A model generated the notes under the pieces. It made no database searches and was not told where the DNA came from. It saw only the letters and a program-made list of their open reading frames with translations. The position numbers and the translations under genes were made by a program. DNA of 33,724 bases from the NCBI GenBank assembly GCA_030747595.1, contig JASLKK010000016.1, forward strand, positions 1 to 33,724, in the 5' to 3' direction. This document shows positions 1 through 7,129 of the stretch, one piece after another. Origin of the DNA: Acidimicrobiales bacterium. GTDB taxonomy: Bacteria > Actinomycetota > Acidimicrobiia > Acidimicrobiales > MedAcidi-G1. How positions within the stretch are numbered: the first letter of the stretch is position 1; each line of letters begins with the position of its first letter.

Positions 1-1
1 G

Positions 2-367
2 TCACGGGCCATGTCGGCCCTTGAACAGGTCGGCCTTGGTGAGCGCCACGACCACCGCCCAGTGCAGATGTCGGGCGGCGAGCAGCAGCGGGTGGCCATT
101 GCGCGGGCCATCTCGACGGACCCCGGGGTTGTGTTGGCCGATGAGCCGACCGGGGCACTCGACAGCCGCAATGCCGAGAACGTGATGCAGATCTTTGCGG
201 ACCTGCAGTCGCCCGAACGAGCCATCTGCATTGTCACCCATGACATGCACGTGGCAGATGCGACCCGGCGCAGGATCTCCATGCTGGATGGGAAGATCGT
301 GGCCGACGAGTTGCTCGGTGGCCCATCTGGTGGCCGTGTTGTGACAGGGGCGGGGGCCGGATCGTGA
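2..367 (+). CDS. ABC transporter ATP-binding protein, MacB/LolD type (5' end missing)
   Basis: C-terminal part of an ATPase that would power a MacB-type exporter or lipoprotein-release complex at the inner face of the membrane. The frame is open from the window edge, so the Walker A half lies outside. Visible are the ABC signature ([14 protein letters not shown]), Walker B followed by the D-loop (VVLADEPTGALDS) and the switch histidine (IVTHDMH), in the order and wording of the MacB/LolD/FtsE group. The last codons overlap the start of the permease gene (GTGA, 4 bases), so the two are translationally coupled and form one transporter. Substrate unknown. The family call is firm; any specific role such as macrolide export is not supported. 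Confidence 0.93.
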   Translation, partial: SRAMSALEQVGLGERHDHRPVQMSGGEQQRVAIARAISTDPGVVLADEPTGALDSRNAENVMQIFADLQSPERAICIVTHDMHVADATRRRISMLDGKIVADELLGGPSGGRVVTGAGAGS

Positions 368-1551
368 GACGCTTCCGGGAACTGGTCGGCGTGGCCACCG
401 CCGGGTTGACGGCCCGCAAGATCCGGACGTTGCTCATCATGCTCGGCCCGATCCTGGGCGTGTCGGCCATCGTGGCCGCCATCGGCATCAACGAGAGTTC
501 CAAGGGTCACCTCAAGGCCAAGCTCCAGGAGCTGGGTACCGACCTGATCGTGGTCAATGCCTCGGCAGGGTTCGGATTCGGCCAGGACCCAGTCATCGAG
601 GCTGCCGCCGTGGCCCGTGTCGGGCGACTGCCCGACGTGGTGGCGGTGACTGGCACCCGTCAGCTGTCTGACATCGTGACCGTGCCGTTTGCCGGAGCGG
701 AGGACTACTACCGGGCCTTCCCCGTCCCGGTGATAGCCACGGGCCCCGAGCTGCCCGCCACCCTGGAGGTGCCGATGGTCTCGGGACGGTTCCTGAACGC
801 CTTCGACAAGGAGTCCAGCGCCCGGGTGGCCGTCATCGGGCGGGATCTGGCCGACGAGTACGGCTATCTGGCGGGGGAGTCGCGCACCATTGAGCTGAAC
901 GGCTTGGAGTACGGGGTGGTCGGGGTTCTGGACTGGGTCCTGTTGGAACCGTCGATGGATTCGGCGGTGTTCGTGACGTTCGCTGCTGCGATTGCCGACT
1001 GGGATCTGGACGATCCCGATCCGAATCGTCTGTACGTCCGGGCTCCCACCAACACCGCGATGGTGGCCAAGGAGATCCCCATCGTGGTCAGCCTCGGCGG
1101 GCCGGACGGGGCTAATGCCTCGGTCCCCACGGATCTGCTGGACGCTCAGTCGCAGGTTGACGAGAGTCTCAACAACCTGACCAAGATGATGGGTGGGCTG
1201 GCCCTCATCGTGGGTGGTGTGGGCATCGCCAATGTGATGTCCATCTCGGTGATCCAGCGATCTTCGGAGATTGGGATCCGGCGGGCCCTCGGACACAGTC
1301 GAGGGACCATCGCCGTCCAGTTTTTGTTCGAGGCCCTCGTGGTGGGGGTGTTCGGGGGGATCCTCGGGGCGCTGGTAGGTGCCGGCGTGGTCTGGGGGGT
1401 GGCGGCCCAAAGGGGCTACACCATGGTGCTCAGCGTGACCGGACTCGCCGGGTGGGCACTGGTCTCGGTCGGCGTTGCCGTGGTGGCGGGCCTCTATCCG
1501 TCGTCCAAGGCCGCCCGTCTGGAGCCGTTGGAGACCCTCCGCCTCGGATGA
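364..1551 (+). CDS. ABC transporter permease, MacB/FtsX family
   Basis: Membrane subunit partnering the preceding ATPase. The 395 residues show the MacB layout: an N-terminal membrane segment (about residues 22-44), a long extracytoplasmic domain, then three C-terminal membrane segments of the FtsX domain (about 275-295, 318-349 and 360-380). The cytoplasmic motif SSEIGIRRALGHSRG between the first and second of these is the usual coupling helix region that contacts the ATPase. The GTG start is fixed by the 4-base overlap with the ATPase stop. Such pairs move lipoproteins, peptides or hydrophobic compounds outward rather than import nutrients; nothing here tells which. No outer-membrane partner is expected in this lineage. 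Confidence 0.93.
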   Translation: MRRFRELVGVATAGLTARKIRTLLIMLGPILGVSAIVAAIGINESSKGHLKAKLQELGTDLIVVNASAGFGFGQDPVIEAAAVARVGRLPDVVAVTGTRQLSDIVTVPFAGAEDYYRAFPVPVIATGPELPATLEVPMVSGRFLNAFDKESSARVAVIGRDLADEYGYLAGESRTIELNGLEYGVVGVLDWVLLEPSMDSAVFVTFAAAIADWDLDDPDPNRLYVRAPTNTAMVAKEIPIVVSLGGPDGANASVPTDLLDAQSQVDESLNNLTKMMGGLALIVGGVGIANVMSISVIQRSSEIGIRRALGHSRGTIAVQFLFEALVVGVFGGILGALVGAGVVWGVAAQRGYTMVLSVTGLAGWALVSVGVAVVAGLYPSSKAARLEPLETLRLG

Positions 1552-1571
1552 TGGCGCCCTATTGAGGGCCC

Positions 1572-1577
1572 TAGCAT
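1572..1577 (+). promoter_or_regulatory. -10 hexamer TAGCAT for rsgA
   Basis: TAGCAT lies 8 bases before the ATG at 1586. With a TAnnnT hexamer at this distance the transcript would begin at or next to the start codon, so the mRNA is probably leaderless. No Shine-Dalgarno sequence is seen. Confidence 0.45.
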
Positions 1578-1585
1578 CGGTCCCG

Positions 1586-2590
1586 ATGGATCCTGACCTC
1601 CTACAAGCCTTCGGCTGGACCGGCGGAGCGCGCCCCGATGACGGCCGTCTGGGTCGGATCGTGCGGGTCGACCGGGGCGAGTGCGACGTGGTGACTGACG
1701 AGGGTCGCCTCCGGGTGCTCTCTGATTCACAACGTTCTCAGGACCTGCTGGCGCCGGCCACCGGCGACTGGGTGGTGGTGGTCGACGATCCCGAGTTGGG
1801 TCCGCTGATCTCGCGTGTGCTGGACCGGGCCAATACGGTGTCGCGCCGTGACCCGTCCGAGGCGGTCATCGAGCAGGTCCTGGTGGCCAACGTGGACCTG
1901 GTACTCATCGTGCATGGACTGGACCGGCCCCTTCCGCCGGGGCGTCTCGAGCGGTTCCTGGTCGTGGGTTGGGATAGCGGAGCCGAGGTGGTCGTGGTCC
2001 TGACCAAGGCGGATCGAGAACCGGAGGCCGCCATCGAGGTTGCGGCCACCGTCCGGGCGCTGGCTCCCGATGTCGAGGTTCTGACCGTCGGCATGGGGCG
2101 TGACTATCCAGGGCATGAACAGGTCGCCTCGCTGATGACGCCGGGACGCACCGTGGCTCTGTTGGGGGAGTCGGGAGCCGGAAAGTCGACGCTGGTCAAC
2201 GCCCTGGTGGGCGACGAGGTGCTGGCTACTGCGGCGGTGCGAGCCGGTGACTCTAAGGGGCGCCACACCACAGTGAGCCGGGAGCTGGTCCTGCGTCCTG
2301 GCGGGGGCTTGCTGGTCGATACGCCGGGAATCCGGGCCGTGGGGATCTGGGATGCCGAGGAGTCTCTTTCCCGGGTGTTCGGCGACCTCGAGGAGCGGTC
2401 CGCCGACTGTCGGTTTGCCGATTGTGCCCATGACACCGAGCCGGACTGCGCAGTCCGGGCCGAGGTGGAAGCCGGCCGGGTGGATCACCGACGGGTTGAC
2501 CGTTTCCGTTCGTTGCGGGCCGAACTGGCCGAGCAGCGCGAACGTGAGGTGGGCCGGGAACGGAGATCCGGTCGGGGCCGCCGCCGCTAG
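1586..2590 (+). CDS. rsgA: Ribosome small-subunit-dependent GTPase RsgA
   Basis: Circularly permuted GTPase that acts late in 30S ribosome maturation. The 334 residues begin with an OB-fold region, then show G motifs in permuted order: TKAD (140-143, G4) ahead of the P-loop GESGAGKST (194-202, G1) and DTPG (245-248, G3). A C-terminal zinc site Cys275-x4-Cys280-x-His282-x5-Cys288 completes the family pattern. ATG 1586 was chosen over an upstream in-frame start at 1475, because the extra residues are arginine-rich, unlike the family, and overlap the permease gene. A -10-like TAGCAT 8 bases upstream also fits. The gene converges on the acyl-CoA ligase with only 4 bases between stops. Confidence 0.93.
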   Translation: MDPDLLQAFGWTGGARPDDGRLGRIVRVDRGECDVVTDEGRLRVLSDSQRSQDLLAPATGDWVVVVDDPELGPLISRVLDRANTVSRRDPSEAVIEQVLVANVDLVLIVHGLDRPLPPGRLERFLVVGWDSGAEVVVVLTKADREPEAAIEVAATVRALAPDVEVLTVGMGRDYPGHEQVASLMTPGRTVALLGESGAGKSTLVNALVGDEVLATAAVRAGDSKGRHTTVSRELVLRPGGGLLVDTPGIRAVGIWDAEESLSRVFGDLEERSADCRFADCAHDTEPDCAVRAEVEAGRVDHRRVDRFRSLRAELAEQREREVGRERRSGRGRRR

Positions 2591-2594
2591 GAGT

Positions 2595-4112
2595 TCAGTC
2601 GCCTGTCTGGCTTCGCGCCTCTTGGGCGGCCAGGGTTCGGCGGTCCAGCTTGTCGCCTGCGTTCAGCGGAAGCCGATCCACGATGCGGATGGCCCCGGGC
2701 AGCTTGTAGCCCGACAGGTCGTCGTGACCGTGGGCCACCAGGTCATGCAGGGCCGGCGGGTGGTCGGGATCGGTCGGAACGATGACGGCCACACCGATCT
2801 CGCCCATGGTTGAGTCAGGCCGGGGCACCACAGCCACCTGGGCAACAGCGGGATGGGTGCCCAGCACCGCCTCGACTTCGAGCGGGTAGACGTTGTAGCC
2901 GCCACGGATGTACATCTCCTTGACCCGTCCGGCTAGCCGGAAGCAACCGGCGTCGTCCACATGGGCCAGGTCGCCGGTTCGGAGCCAGCCGTCGACCAGG
3001 GCTTCGGTGGTGCCCTCTGGGTCGTTCCAGTAGCCGGACATGGCGCTCGGCGTCTGTAGCCAGAGTTCGCCCACCTCGCCGTCGATGAGGGCCTGACCGT
3101 CGTCATCGCGGACCTCGGCGGCAACCCCTGGGCGGGGTCGCCCCACCGTGTGGAGCGCCTCGTCGTCGTCGGCGTCCAAGGCCGTACTCAGACCGGTGCC
3201 ACCGGATTCGGTGGACGAGTAACGAATCGAATAGGCGGCACCGAATCGTTCGCGGGCCTCAATGACCAGCGCTGGCGGTGACGGCCCTGCACCGACCACG
3301 ATGGACTGCACGCATGACAGGTCTCGATCGTCGAATCCAGGCTCCTGCATGAGGAGCGAGATCTGGGAGGCCACCCCGTTCACGGCCGGGAGGCGGTACC
3401 GCTCCACCAGGTCCAGGAAGCCGCTGGCTGTCCAGCGGTCCATGACGTGGATGGTGGCGCCTGAGGCCAGCTGCCACCCGAGTTTGGTCATCACGCCGAC
3501 GTGGGCGAACGCCGTGCCGCTGACCATGTGACCGCCCGATCCCCATGCGCCACCGGCATCCAGCGCGTGGATGGCTACCAGTTGCCGGTCGGTGAACCAG
3601 GCGCCGCGGGGGTCGCCGGTGGTGCCGGATGTGAAACAGATGCAGGTCGGCCGGTAAGGGTCCGCGGGGACGGCCGGGACGACTTCGCCGTGGCCCCGGA
3701 GGCCGGCTAGCAGTTGGGTTGGATCGTTACCGTCACCGACCAGTTCGACGCGACGATCTTCGGGAATGCCGTCGGAGAGGGCGTCGTTGGCCAGGATCAG
3801 GTCAGGATCGACGGCCTCGATGATGCGAGATCGTTCTCGGGCCCGGAGACGGGGATTGGCGCCAGCGGTGGTCACTCCGGCCTTGGCGGCCGCCAGATAT
3901 CCCACCGCGTACTCGAGGCCGGAAGGCAGGGAGAGAAGGAGGACGTTTCCGGGCCCTAATCCTCGGCCGGCTAGTCCGGCGGCCACCTCGTCGCTGGCCC
4001 GGTCGAGTTCCCGGTAGGACAATTCGGTGCCGTCGGCCAACTGGAACGCTGCCCGGTCGCCGAACCGGCGGGCGGCCTCGGCCACCGTTTCAGCCAGCAG
4101 GGGCCTGCTCAT
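2595..4112 (-). CDS. AMP-dependent acyl-CoA synthetase/ligase (class I adenylate-forming)
   Basis: Activates a carboxylic acid to its acyl-AMP and then the CoA thioester in the cytoplasm. The 505 residues carry the phosphate loop TSGTTGDPRG (161-170, with Arg where Lys is commoner), YSSTESGG, the WLRTGDLA hinge region, GGYNVYPLEVE, and the C-terminal catalytic lysine in AGDKLDRRTL (about 490). Length and order match medium- or long-chain fatty-acid and aromatic-acid CoA ligases; the substrate cannot be read from sequence. ATG 4112 is preceded by an AGGA-type ribosome site. It lies 50 bases after the stop of the TGA-containing arsC-like gene on the same strand, so the two probably share a transcript. 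Confidence 0.92.
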   Translation of the reverse strand: MSRPLLAETVAEAARRFGDRAAFQLADGTELSYRELDRASDEVAAGLAGRGLGPGNVLLLSLPSGLEYAVGYLAAAKAGVTTAGANPRLRARERSRIIEAVDPDLILANDALSDGIPEDRRVELVGDGNDPTQLLAGLRGHGEVVPAVPADPYRPTCICFTSGTTGDPRGAWFTDRQLVAIHALDAGGAWGSGGHMVSGTAFAHVGVMTKLGWQLASGATIHVMDRWTASGFLDLVERYRLPAVNGVASQISLLMQEPGFDDRDLSCVQSIVVGAGPSPPALVIEARERFGAAYSIRYSSTESGGTGLSTALDADDDEALHTVGRPRPGVAAEVRDDDGQALIDGEVGELWLQTPSAMSGYWNDPEGTTEALVDGWLRTGDLAHVDDAGCFRLAGRVKEMYIRGGYNVYPLEVEAVLGTHPAVAQVAVVPRPDSTMGEIGVAVIVPTDPDHPPALHDLVAHGHDDLSGYKLPGAIRIVDRLPLNAGDKLDRRTLAAQEARSQTGD

Positions 4113-4162
4113 CTGGTTCTCGTCCTGCGAGCAGTCATCGGGTCACCGGTCGATTGGAGATC

Positions 4163-4534
4163 TCAGGTGTCGAGGAGTTCGAGGATGCGATCGGCTGGTC
4201 GGGCGACTACTGCCCGGTTGCCGAGGATTCCAATGGGTCGCTGCATGAGTTCGGGATGTGCGGAGATCAGGTCGACCACGACGGTCGGGTCGTCCAGCGA
4301 CGCCGGGTTGACGTTCAACGCATCGAACCCATCGCCCCGGCGGATCATCTCCGCAGGGCCCAGAGCGACCATGTCCAGGATTCGCACCAGCAGGTCGTGA
4401 TCCAGCGGCTCGTCCATGTACTCGATGACGTCGAACTCGACGCCGCGCTCCTCGAGAATTTCGAGGGCGCCCCGGGACTTCCCTCAGACCGGGTTGTGGA
4501 CGAGTAGGAGCCGACGCGGATCGATGGAAGCCAT
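4163..4534 (-). CDS. ArsC-family protein, candidate selenoprotein (in-frame TGA at catalytic Cys)
   Basis: A 123-codon thioredoxin-fold gene of the ArsC/Spx type, interrupted only by TGA at 4484-4486 (codon 17). Around it the reading is HNPV-U-GKSR, matching the HNPxCSxSR active site of glutaredoxin-coupled arsenate reductases with TGA exactly on the cysteine. The frame continues with family features: MIRRG, the conserved LMQRPI arginine and the VARP arginine near the C-terminus, then ILELL. There is no other cysteine in the protein. It ends in TGA, so TGA also works as stop here. The ATG is supported by TACCGT 7 bases upstream. Most likely a Sec-containing reductase of arsenate or of another oxidised substrate. 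The remaining alternative is a pseudogene with a nonsense mutation, unlikely given the twin at 10397. Confidence 0.8.
4445..4470 (-). promoter_or_regulatory. Possible SECIS stem-loop of the first arsC-like gene
   Basis: Downstream of the TGA on the minus strand, GCGC (14-17 bases after TGA) pairs with GCGC (36-39) and CTCGA (19-23) with TCGAG (29-33), leaving an AATTC loop 24-28 bases from the TGA. The distance suits a bacterial SECIS, but the loop lacks the usual G. A competing fold using bases 28-48 would give a GG-starting loop. The assignment is therefore weaker than for the second gene. Confidence 0.4.
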
Positions 4535-4541
4535 GGGCCGG

Positions 4542-4547
4542 ACGGTA
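4542..4547 (-). promoter_or_regulatory. -10 hexamer TACCGT for the first arsC-like gene
   Basis: On the minus strand TACCGT stands 7 bases before ATG 4534, the same arrangement as at 9069, 21655 and 20470. It supports a leaderless transcript and confirms that translation starts upstream of the in-frame TGA. Confidence 0.5.
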
Positions 4548-4567
4548 CCGCGCGCTTCGCCCGCCCC

Positions 4568-4573
4568 TAGAAT
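4568..4573 (+). promoter_or_regulatory. -10 hexamer TAGAAT for ybaK-like gene
   Basis: TAGAAT is followed 6 bases later by a GTG at 4580 in frame with the deacylase. Transcription probably starts near 4580, either giving a leaderless longer protein or an 80-base leader before ATG 4661. It is divergent from the arsC-like promoter, only about 20 bases away. Confidence 0.4.
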
Positions 4574-4660
4574 CGTCGCGTGGCCCACGCATCATGTGGG
4601 CTGCACAGAACCTGGACGGACCGAGCATCGGCCGCCCCTTCGATCCCGGGAGTTCGACCC

Positions 4661-5134
4661 ATGAGCCGACGAAGCGACGCCATTGAGCGCTTCACCGTCG
4701 AAGCCGAGGCCTCGGGGCTCGACATCGAGGTACAGCTATATCCCGGTGGAACCCGGACGGCGGCCGATGCGGCTGACGCCGTGGGTTGCCACGTGGATCA
4801 GATCGTGAAGTCGTTGGTGTTCATGGCCGACGTCCGGCCGGTACTCGTGTTGTGCTCAGGCGGCCGCCGGGTCGATGAGGAACGCCTGGCGTCCTACCTG
4901 GGTACTGAGATCAGGATCGCCGGGGCCAGCGAGGTCCGGGCGGCCACCGGATTCGCTATTGGTGGGACGCCGCCGCTGGGGCACACCGTTCCGTTGCGGA
5001 CCTTGGTCGACCCTCATCTCATGGACTTCGATGAGGTTTGGGCGGCGGCCGGCACCCCCGATTCGGTGTTCCCCGTGAAGCCCAAGGACCTGGTCAAGGC
5101 CACTTCGGGTGCGGTGGTCGGCGTCACCCGCTGA
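4661..5134 (+). CDS. YbaK/EbsC-family aminoacyl-tRNA deacylase
   Basis: Small cytoplasmic editing-domain protein of the YbaK/ProX type, which hydrolyses mischarged tRNA such as Cys-tRNA(Pro) or Ala-tRNA(Pro). Its 157 residues show the family's features: the conserved lysine region in QIVKSLVF, LVLCSGGRRVDEERLA, the ATGFAIGGTPPLGH stretch and a final VFPVKPKDLVKATSGAVV. ATG 4661 is chosen because GGGAG lies 8 bases upstream and homologues begin near here. A GTG at 4580 would add 27 residues of low similarity but sits right after a -10-like TAGAAT, so a leaderless longer form is possible. Which tRNA it edits is not determined. Confidence 0.88.
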   Translation: MSRRSDAIERFTVEAEASGLDIEVQLYPGGTRTAADAADAVGCHVDQIVKSLVFMADVRPVLVLCSGGRRVDEERLASYLGTEIRIAGASEVRAATGFAIGGTPPLGHTVPLRTLVDPHLMDFDEVWAAAGTPDSVFPVKPKDLVKATSGAVVGVTR

Positions 5135-5143
5135 CCGGCGATC

Positions 5144-5605
5144 TCAGGCGTGGTCGTCCAGTGGGACGGCGGTGGTGGACTTGAGTTCCTCCATGACGAA
5201 GATCGAACGGAAGCCCGAGAAACCGACACGCTGGGTCATCCGCTTGTAAAAGTCGTCGTAGGCGGCGATGTCGCGGACGAGTACCCGAAGCATGTAGTCC
5301 ACTTCACCACTGGTTCGCCAGGCGTTCACGATTTCGGGAAACTCGGCGATGCCCAGGGTGAACTGCTCCAACCAATCGGCGGAGTGGTCAGTGGTGCGGA
5401 TCTCCACGAGGGCGGTGAGGCCGCGTCCGACCGCCGCTGGATCGACGAGGGCCACCCGCCCACGAAGGATGCCCTGGTCCTGAAGGCGTTGGACCCGCCG
5501 CCAACACGATGTGGCCGAGAGGCCGACCCGTTCGCCGAGTTCGGTGGTGGAGAGGGAGGCATCGTCCTGGAGGAGACGCAGCAGATCCCGATCGATGATA
5601 TCCAT
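5144..5605 (-). CDS. Lrp/AsnC-family transcriptional regulator
   Basis: A 153-residue feast/famine regulator with an N-terminal winged helix-turn-helix (DRDLLRLLQDDASLSTTELGERVGLS, read in two parts at about 4-29) and a C-terminal RAM ligand-binding domain containing the signature SGEVDYMLRVLVRD. Such proteins form octamers and respond to amino acids. ATG 5605 is preferred over an upstream in-frame start that would add 26 unrelated residues, because the HTH of the family begins a few residues from the N-terminus and TATACT lies 6 bases upstream. It lies next to DUF6356 and asparaginase II genes transcribed the other way, which makes amino-acid control of the asparaginase a reasonable guess. 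Confidence 0.92.
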   Translation of the reverse strand: MDIIDRDLLRLLQDDASLSTTELGERVGLSATSCWRRVQRLQDQGILRGRVALVDPAAVGRGLTALVEIRTTDHSADWLEQFTLGIAEFPEIVNAWRTSGEVDYMLRVLVRDIAAYDDFYKRMTQRVGFSGFRSIFVMEELKSTTAVPLDDHA

Positions 5606-5624
5606 TGTGCAAGTATATTGCAGA
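5606..5624. promoter_or_regulatory. Palindromic operator candidate overlapping the lrp-type promoter
   Basis: TGTGCAAGTATATTGCAGA is symmetric at 14 of 19 positions (TnTGCAA-N5-TTGCAnA). It touches the ATG of the Lrp-type gene and covers its -10 hexamer TATACT on the minus strand. Lrp/AsnC proteins commonly repress their own gene from such sites, so autoregulation is likely. The surrounding 5606-5717 is clearly AT-rich compared with its neighbours. Confidence 0.5.
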
Positions 5625-5705
5625 TTAGAGGTTATATCTGGATAACTAATGCACAAATAGGCTGAGATATCGCAATAGCGCACGGATATCCCGGGGATTC
5701 TCCAA

Positions 5706-5711
5706 TAGGTT
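5706..5711 (+). promoter_or_regulatory. -10 hexamer TAGGTT for the DUF6356 gene
   Basis: TAGGTT is 6 bases ahead of GTG 5718, consistent with a leaderless transcript. It fixes the start where no ribosome-binding sequence is visible. Confidence 0.4.
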
Positions 5712-5717
5712 CATGCC

Positions 5718-6011
5718 GTGGTCACGCACTACGACGCCAACTCCCACAACGTCAACCCCCGGCATCCATCCACGCTGTTCACGGCGCATCCGGCATCGGT
5801 CGGTGAGACGTGGTCGCAGCACGCTCGGTTTGCATTTTCGGCAGCCGGAAGATTGGTTGTTGCTGCCATGGCCGCAGCGGTGCACGCCCTGTTTCCCTTT
5901 CTTTTTCAGACGACGGCCAGTCGGACCATCGACGTACTCCACTCCCGGATTCACGGCCCTCGGGGCAACGAGTCGGTGGTGACCACCACCACGGAGCTTC
6001 TGGCTGAGTAA
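5718..6011 (+). CDS. DUF6356-type small membrane protein
   Basis: A 97-residue protein with the pattern of the DUF6356 family: HPxSVGETWxxH near residue 24, then one hydrophobic segment (GRLVVAAMAAAVHALFPFLF, about 44-63) ending in the conserved HALFPFLFQTTASRT, and a short polar tail. One membrane-embedded segment is expected; the function of the family is unknown to me. Reading starts at GTG 5718 because the preceding TAGGTT is 6 bases away; an overlapping ATG in another frame yields an arginine-rich product unlike any protein. It stands 10 bases before the asparaginase gene and may be co-transcribed with it. Confidence 0.75.
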   Translation: MVTHYDANSHNVNPRHPSTLFTAHPASVGETWSQHARFAFSAAGRLVVAAMAAAVHALFPFLFQTTASRTIDVLHSRIHGPRGNESVVTTTTELLAE

Positions 6012-6021
6012 TCCTGTTCCC

Positions 6022-6993
6022 ATGAGCCCGGCGTCGCACCTCCCTCCGCTGGTCGTCGAGGTCACTCGGGGTGATCGGCTTGAGAGTCGACACGAGGTTG
6101 ACGTGGCCATCGTCGATGCAGACGGCCGATTGGTCCGCGCCCACGGCGATGCCCATCGTGACGTGATGCCCCGTTCAGCGTGCAAGCCCGTCCAGGCGTT
6201 GCCGCTGGTAACCACCGGCGCCGCCGACGCCTTCAGTCTGGGCAATGTCGAGTTGGCCCTGGCGTGCGCCAGTCACGACGGTGAGCCGGGTCATGTCTCC
6301 GCTGTCAGGGCCTGGCTCGGTCGACTCGGTCTGGACGCCGATGCCTTGGCGTGTGGAAGCCACCTTCCGATGCACGAGGGCTCGGCCGCCGACATGGTGG
6401 CTGCCGGTGACACACCGGACCAGACGCACAATAACTGCTCTGGCAAGCACGTCGGCTTCCTCACCGTTCTCCGCCACCTCGACCTGCCACTGGACGGATA
6501 CCTGGATCCCTCCCATCCGCTGCATGCCGATCACGTGACTCCGGCGCTGGCCGAGGCTTGCGGGGTCGACCTGGACAGCCAGGTTCCCGGCATCGACGGA
6601 TGTGGTATCCCGGTCTGGTCCGTGCCCCTCGATGGCCTTGCCGGCGCCTGGGCCGGGCTCGGTTCGGCGGCGGCCAACGCACCGGCCACCCGCCTGTTGG
6701 ACGCCATGCGTGCCGAACCGTTCCACGTGGCTGGTAGCGACCGGACCTGCACCCGGATCATCCGCGCGGCGTCGGGCTCCGCCGTGGTCAAGACCGGCGC
6801 AGAGGGCGTGTTCTGCGCTGCCCTACCTGCCAGTGGGCTGGGCCTGGGGTTGAAGGTTCGGGACGGCGCGAGGCGGGCCGCCGATGCGGCAGTCCTCCAC
6901 CTGCTGACAGATCTGGGATGCCTCCCGGACGATGGCCCTGAACTGCTCCGCAACCGGGCCGGCACGATCGTGGGCCAGGTTCGCGTGACGTAG
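6022..6993 (+). CDS. Asparaginase II family protein (Rhizobium etli type)
   Basis: L-asparaginase of the thermolabile type II family (PF06089), unrelated to the E. coli enzymes, hydrolysing L-Asn to L-Asp and ammonia in the cytoplasm. The 323 residues contain MPRSACKPVQALPL (about 50-63), ASHDGEPGH, the THNNCSGKHVGFL core and GIDGCGIPVWSVPL, the blocks that define the family and hold its catalytic Ser/Lys/Cys cluster. ATG 6022 is the first plausible start; no strong ribosome site is visible. Together with the divergent Lrp-type regulator it suggests an amino-acid-responsive nitrogen unit. Activity on asparagine is inferred from the family. Confidence 0.88.
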   Translation: MSPASHLPPLVVEVTRGDRLESRHEVDVAIVDADGRLVRAHGDAHRDVMPRSACKPVQALPLVTTGAADAFSLGNVELALACASHDGEPGHVSAVRAWLGRLGLDADALACGSHLPMHEGSAADMVAAGDTPDQTHNNCSGKHVGFLTVLRHLDLPLDGYLDPSHPLHADHVTPALAEACGVDLDSQVPGIDGCGIPVWSVPLDGLAGAWAGLGSAAANAPATRLLDAMRAEPFHVAGSDRTCTRIIRAASGSAVVKTGAEGVFCAALPASGLGLGLKVRDGARRAADAAVLHLLTDLGCLPDDGPELLRNRAGTIVGQVRVT

Positions 6994-7051
6994 TTGCCCG
7001 TACCGGATTACCCCTGGCAGGACCACCGTATGGCTGGCCTGAAGGCTCTGT

Positions 7052-7077
7052 TCCCTAGGGTGGGCTCCCTAGGGTGG
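7052..7077 (+). repeat. Tandem direct repeat of CCCTAGGGTGG upstream of an SDR gene
   Basis: TCCCTAGGGTGG occurs at 7052-7063 and again at 7066-7077, a 14-base period. Each copy contains the perfect palindrome CCCTAGGG and a -10-like TAGGGT. The 136-base gap 6994-7129 holds nothing else that stands out. It may be a doubled promoter or a two-site operator for the dehydrogenase gene. Confidence 0.55.
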
Positions 7078-7129
7078 CGGGCTGAAGACGACGGAGATCC
7101 GAGGGACCGCTTCGATGGAGAGGACTTCA

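Noticed and set aside
1727-2488. 253-aa minus-strand frame opposite rsgA
   Set aside because: Composition is His/Arg/Gln-rich with no domain, and it lies opposite a clear GTPase; it is a codon-bias shadow.
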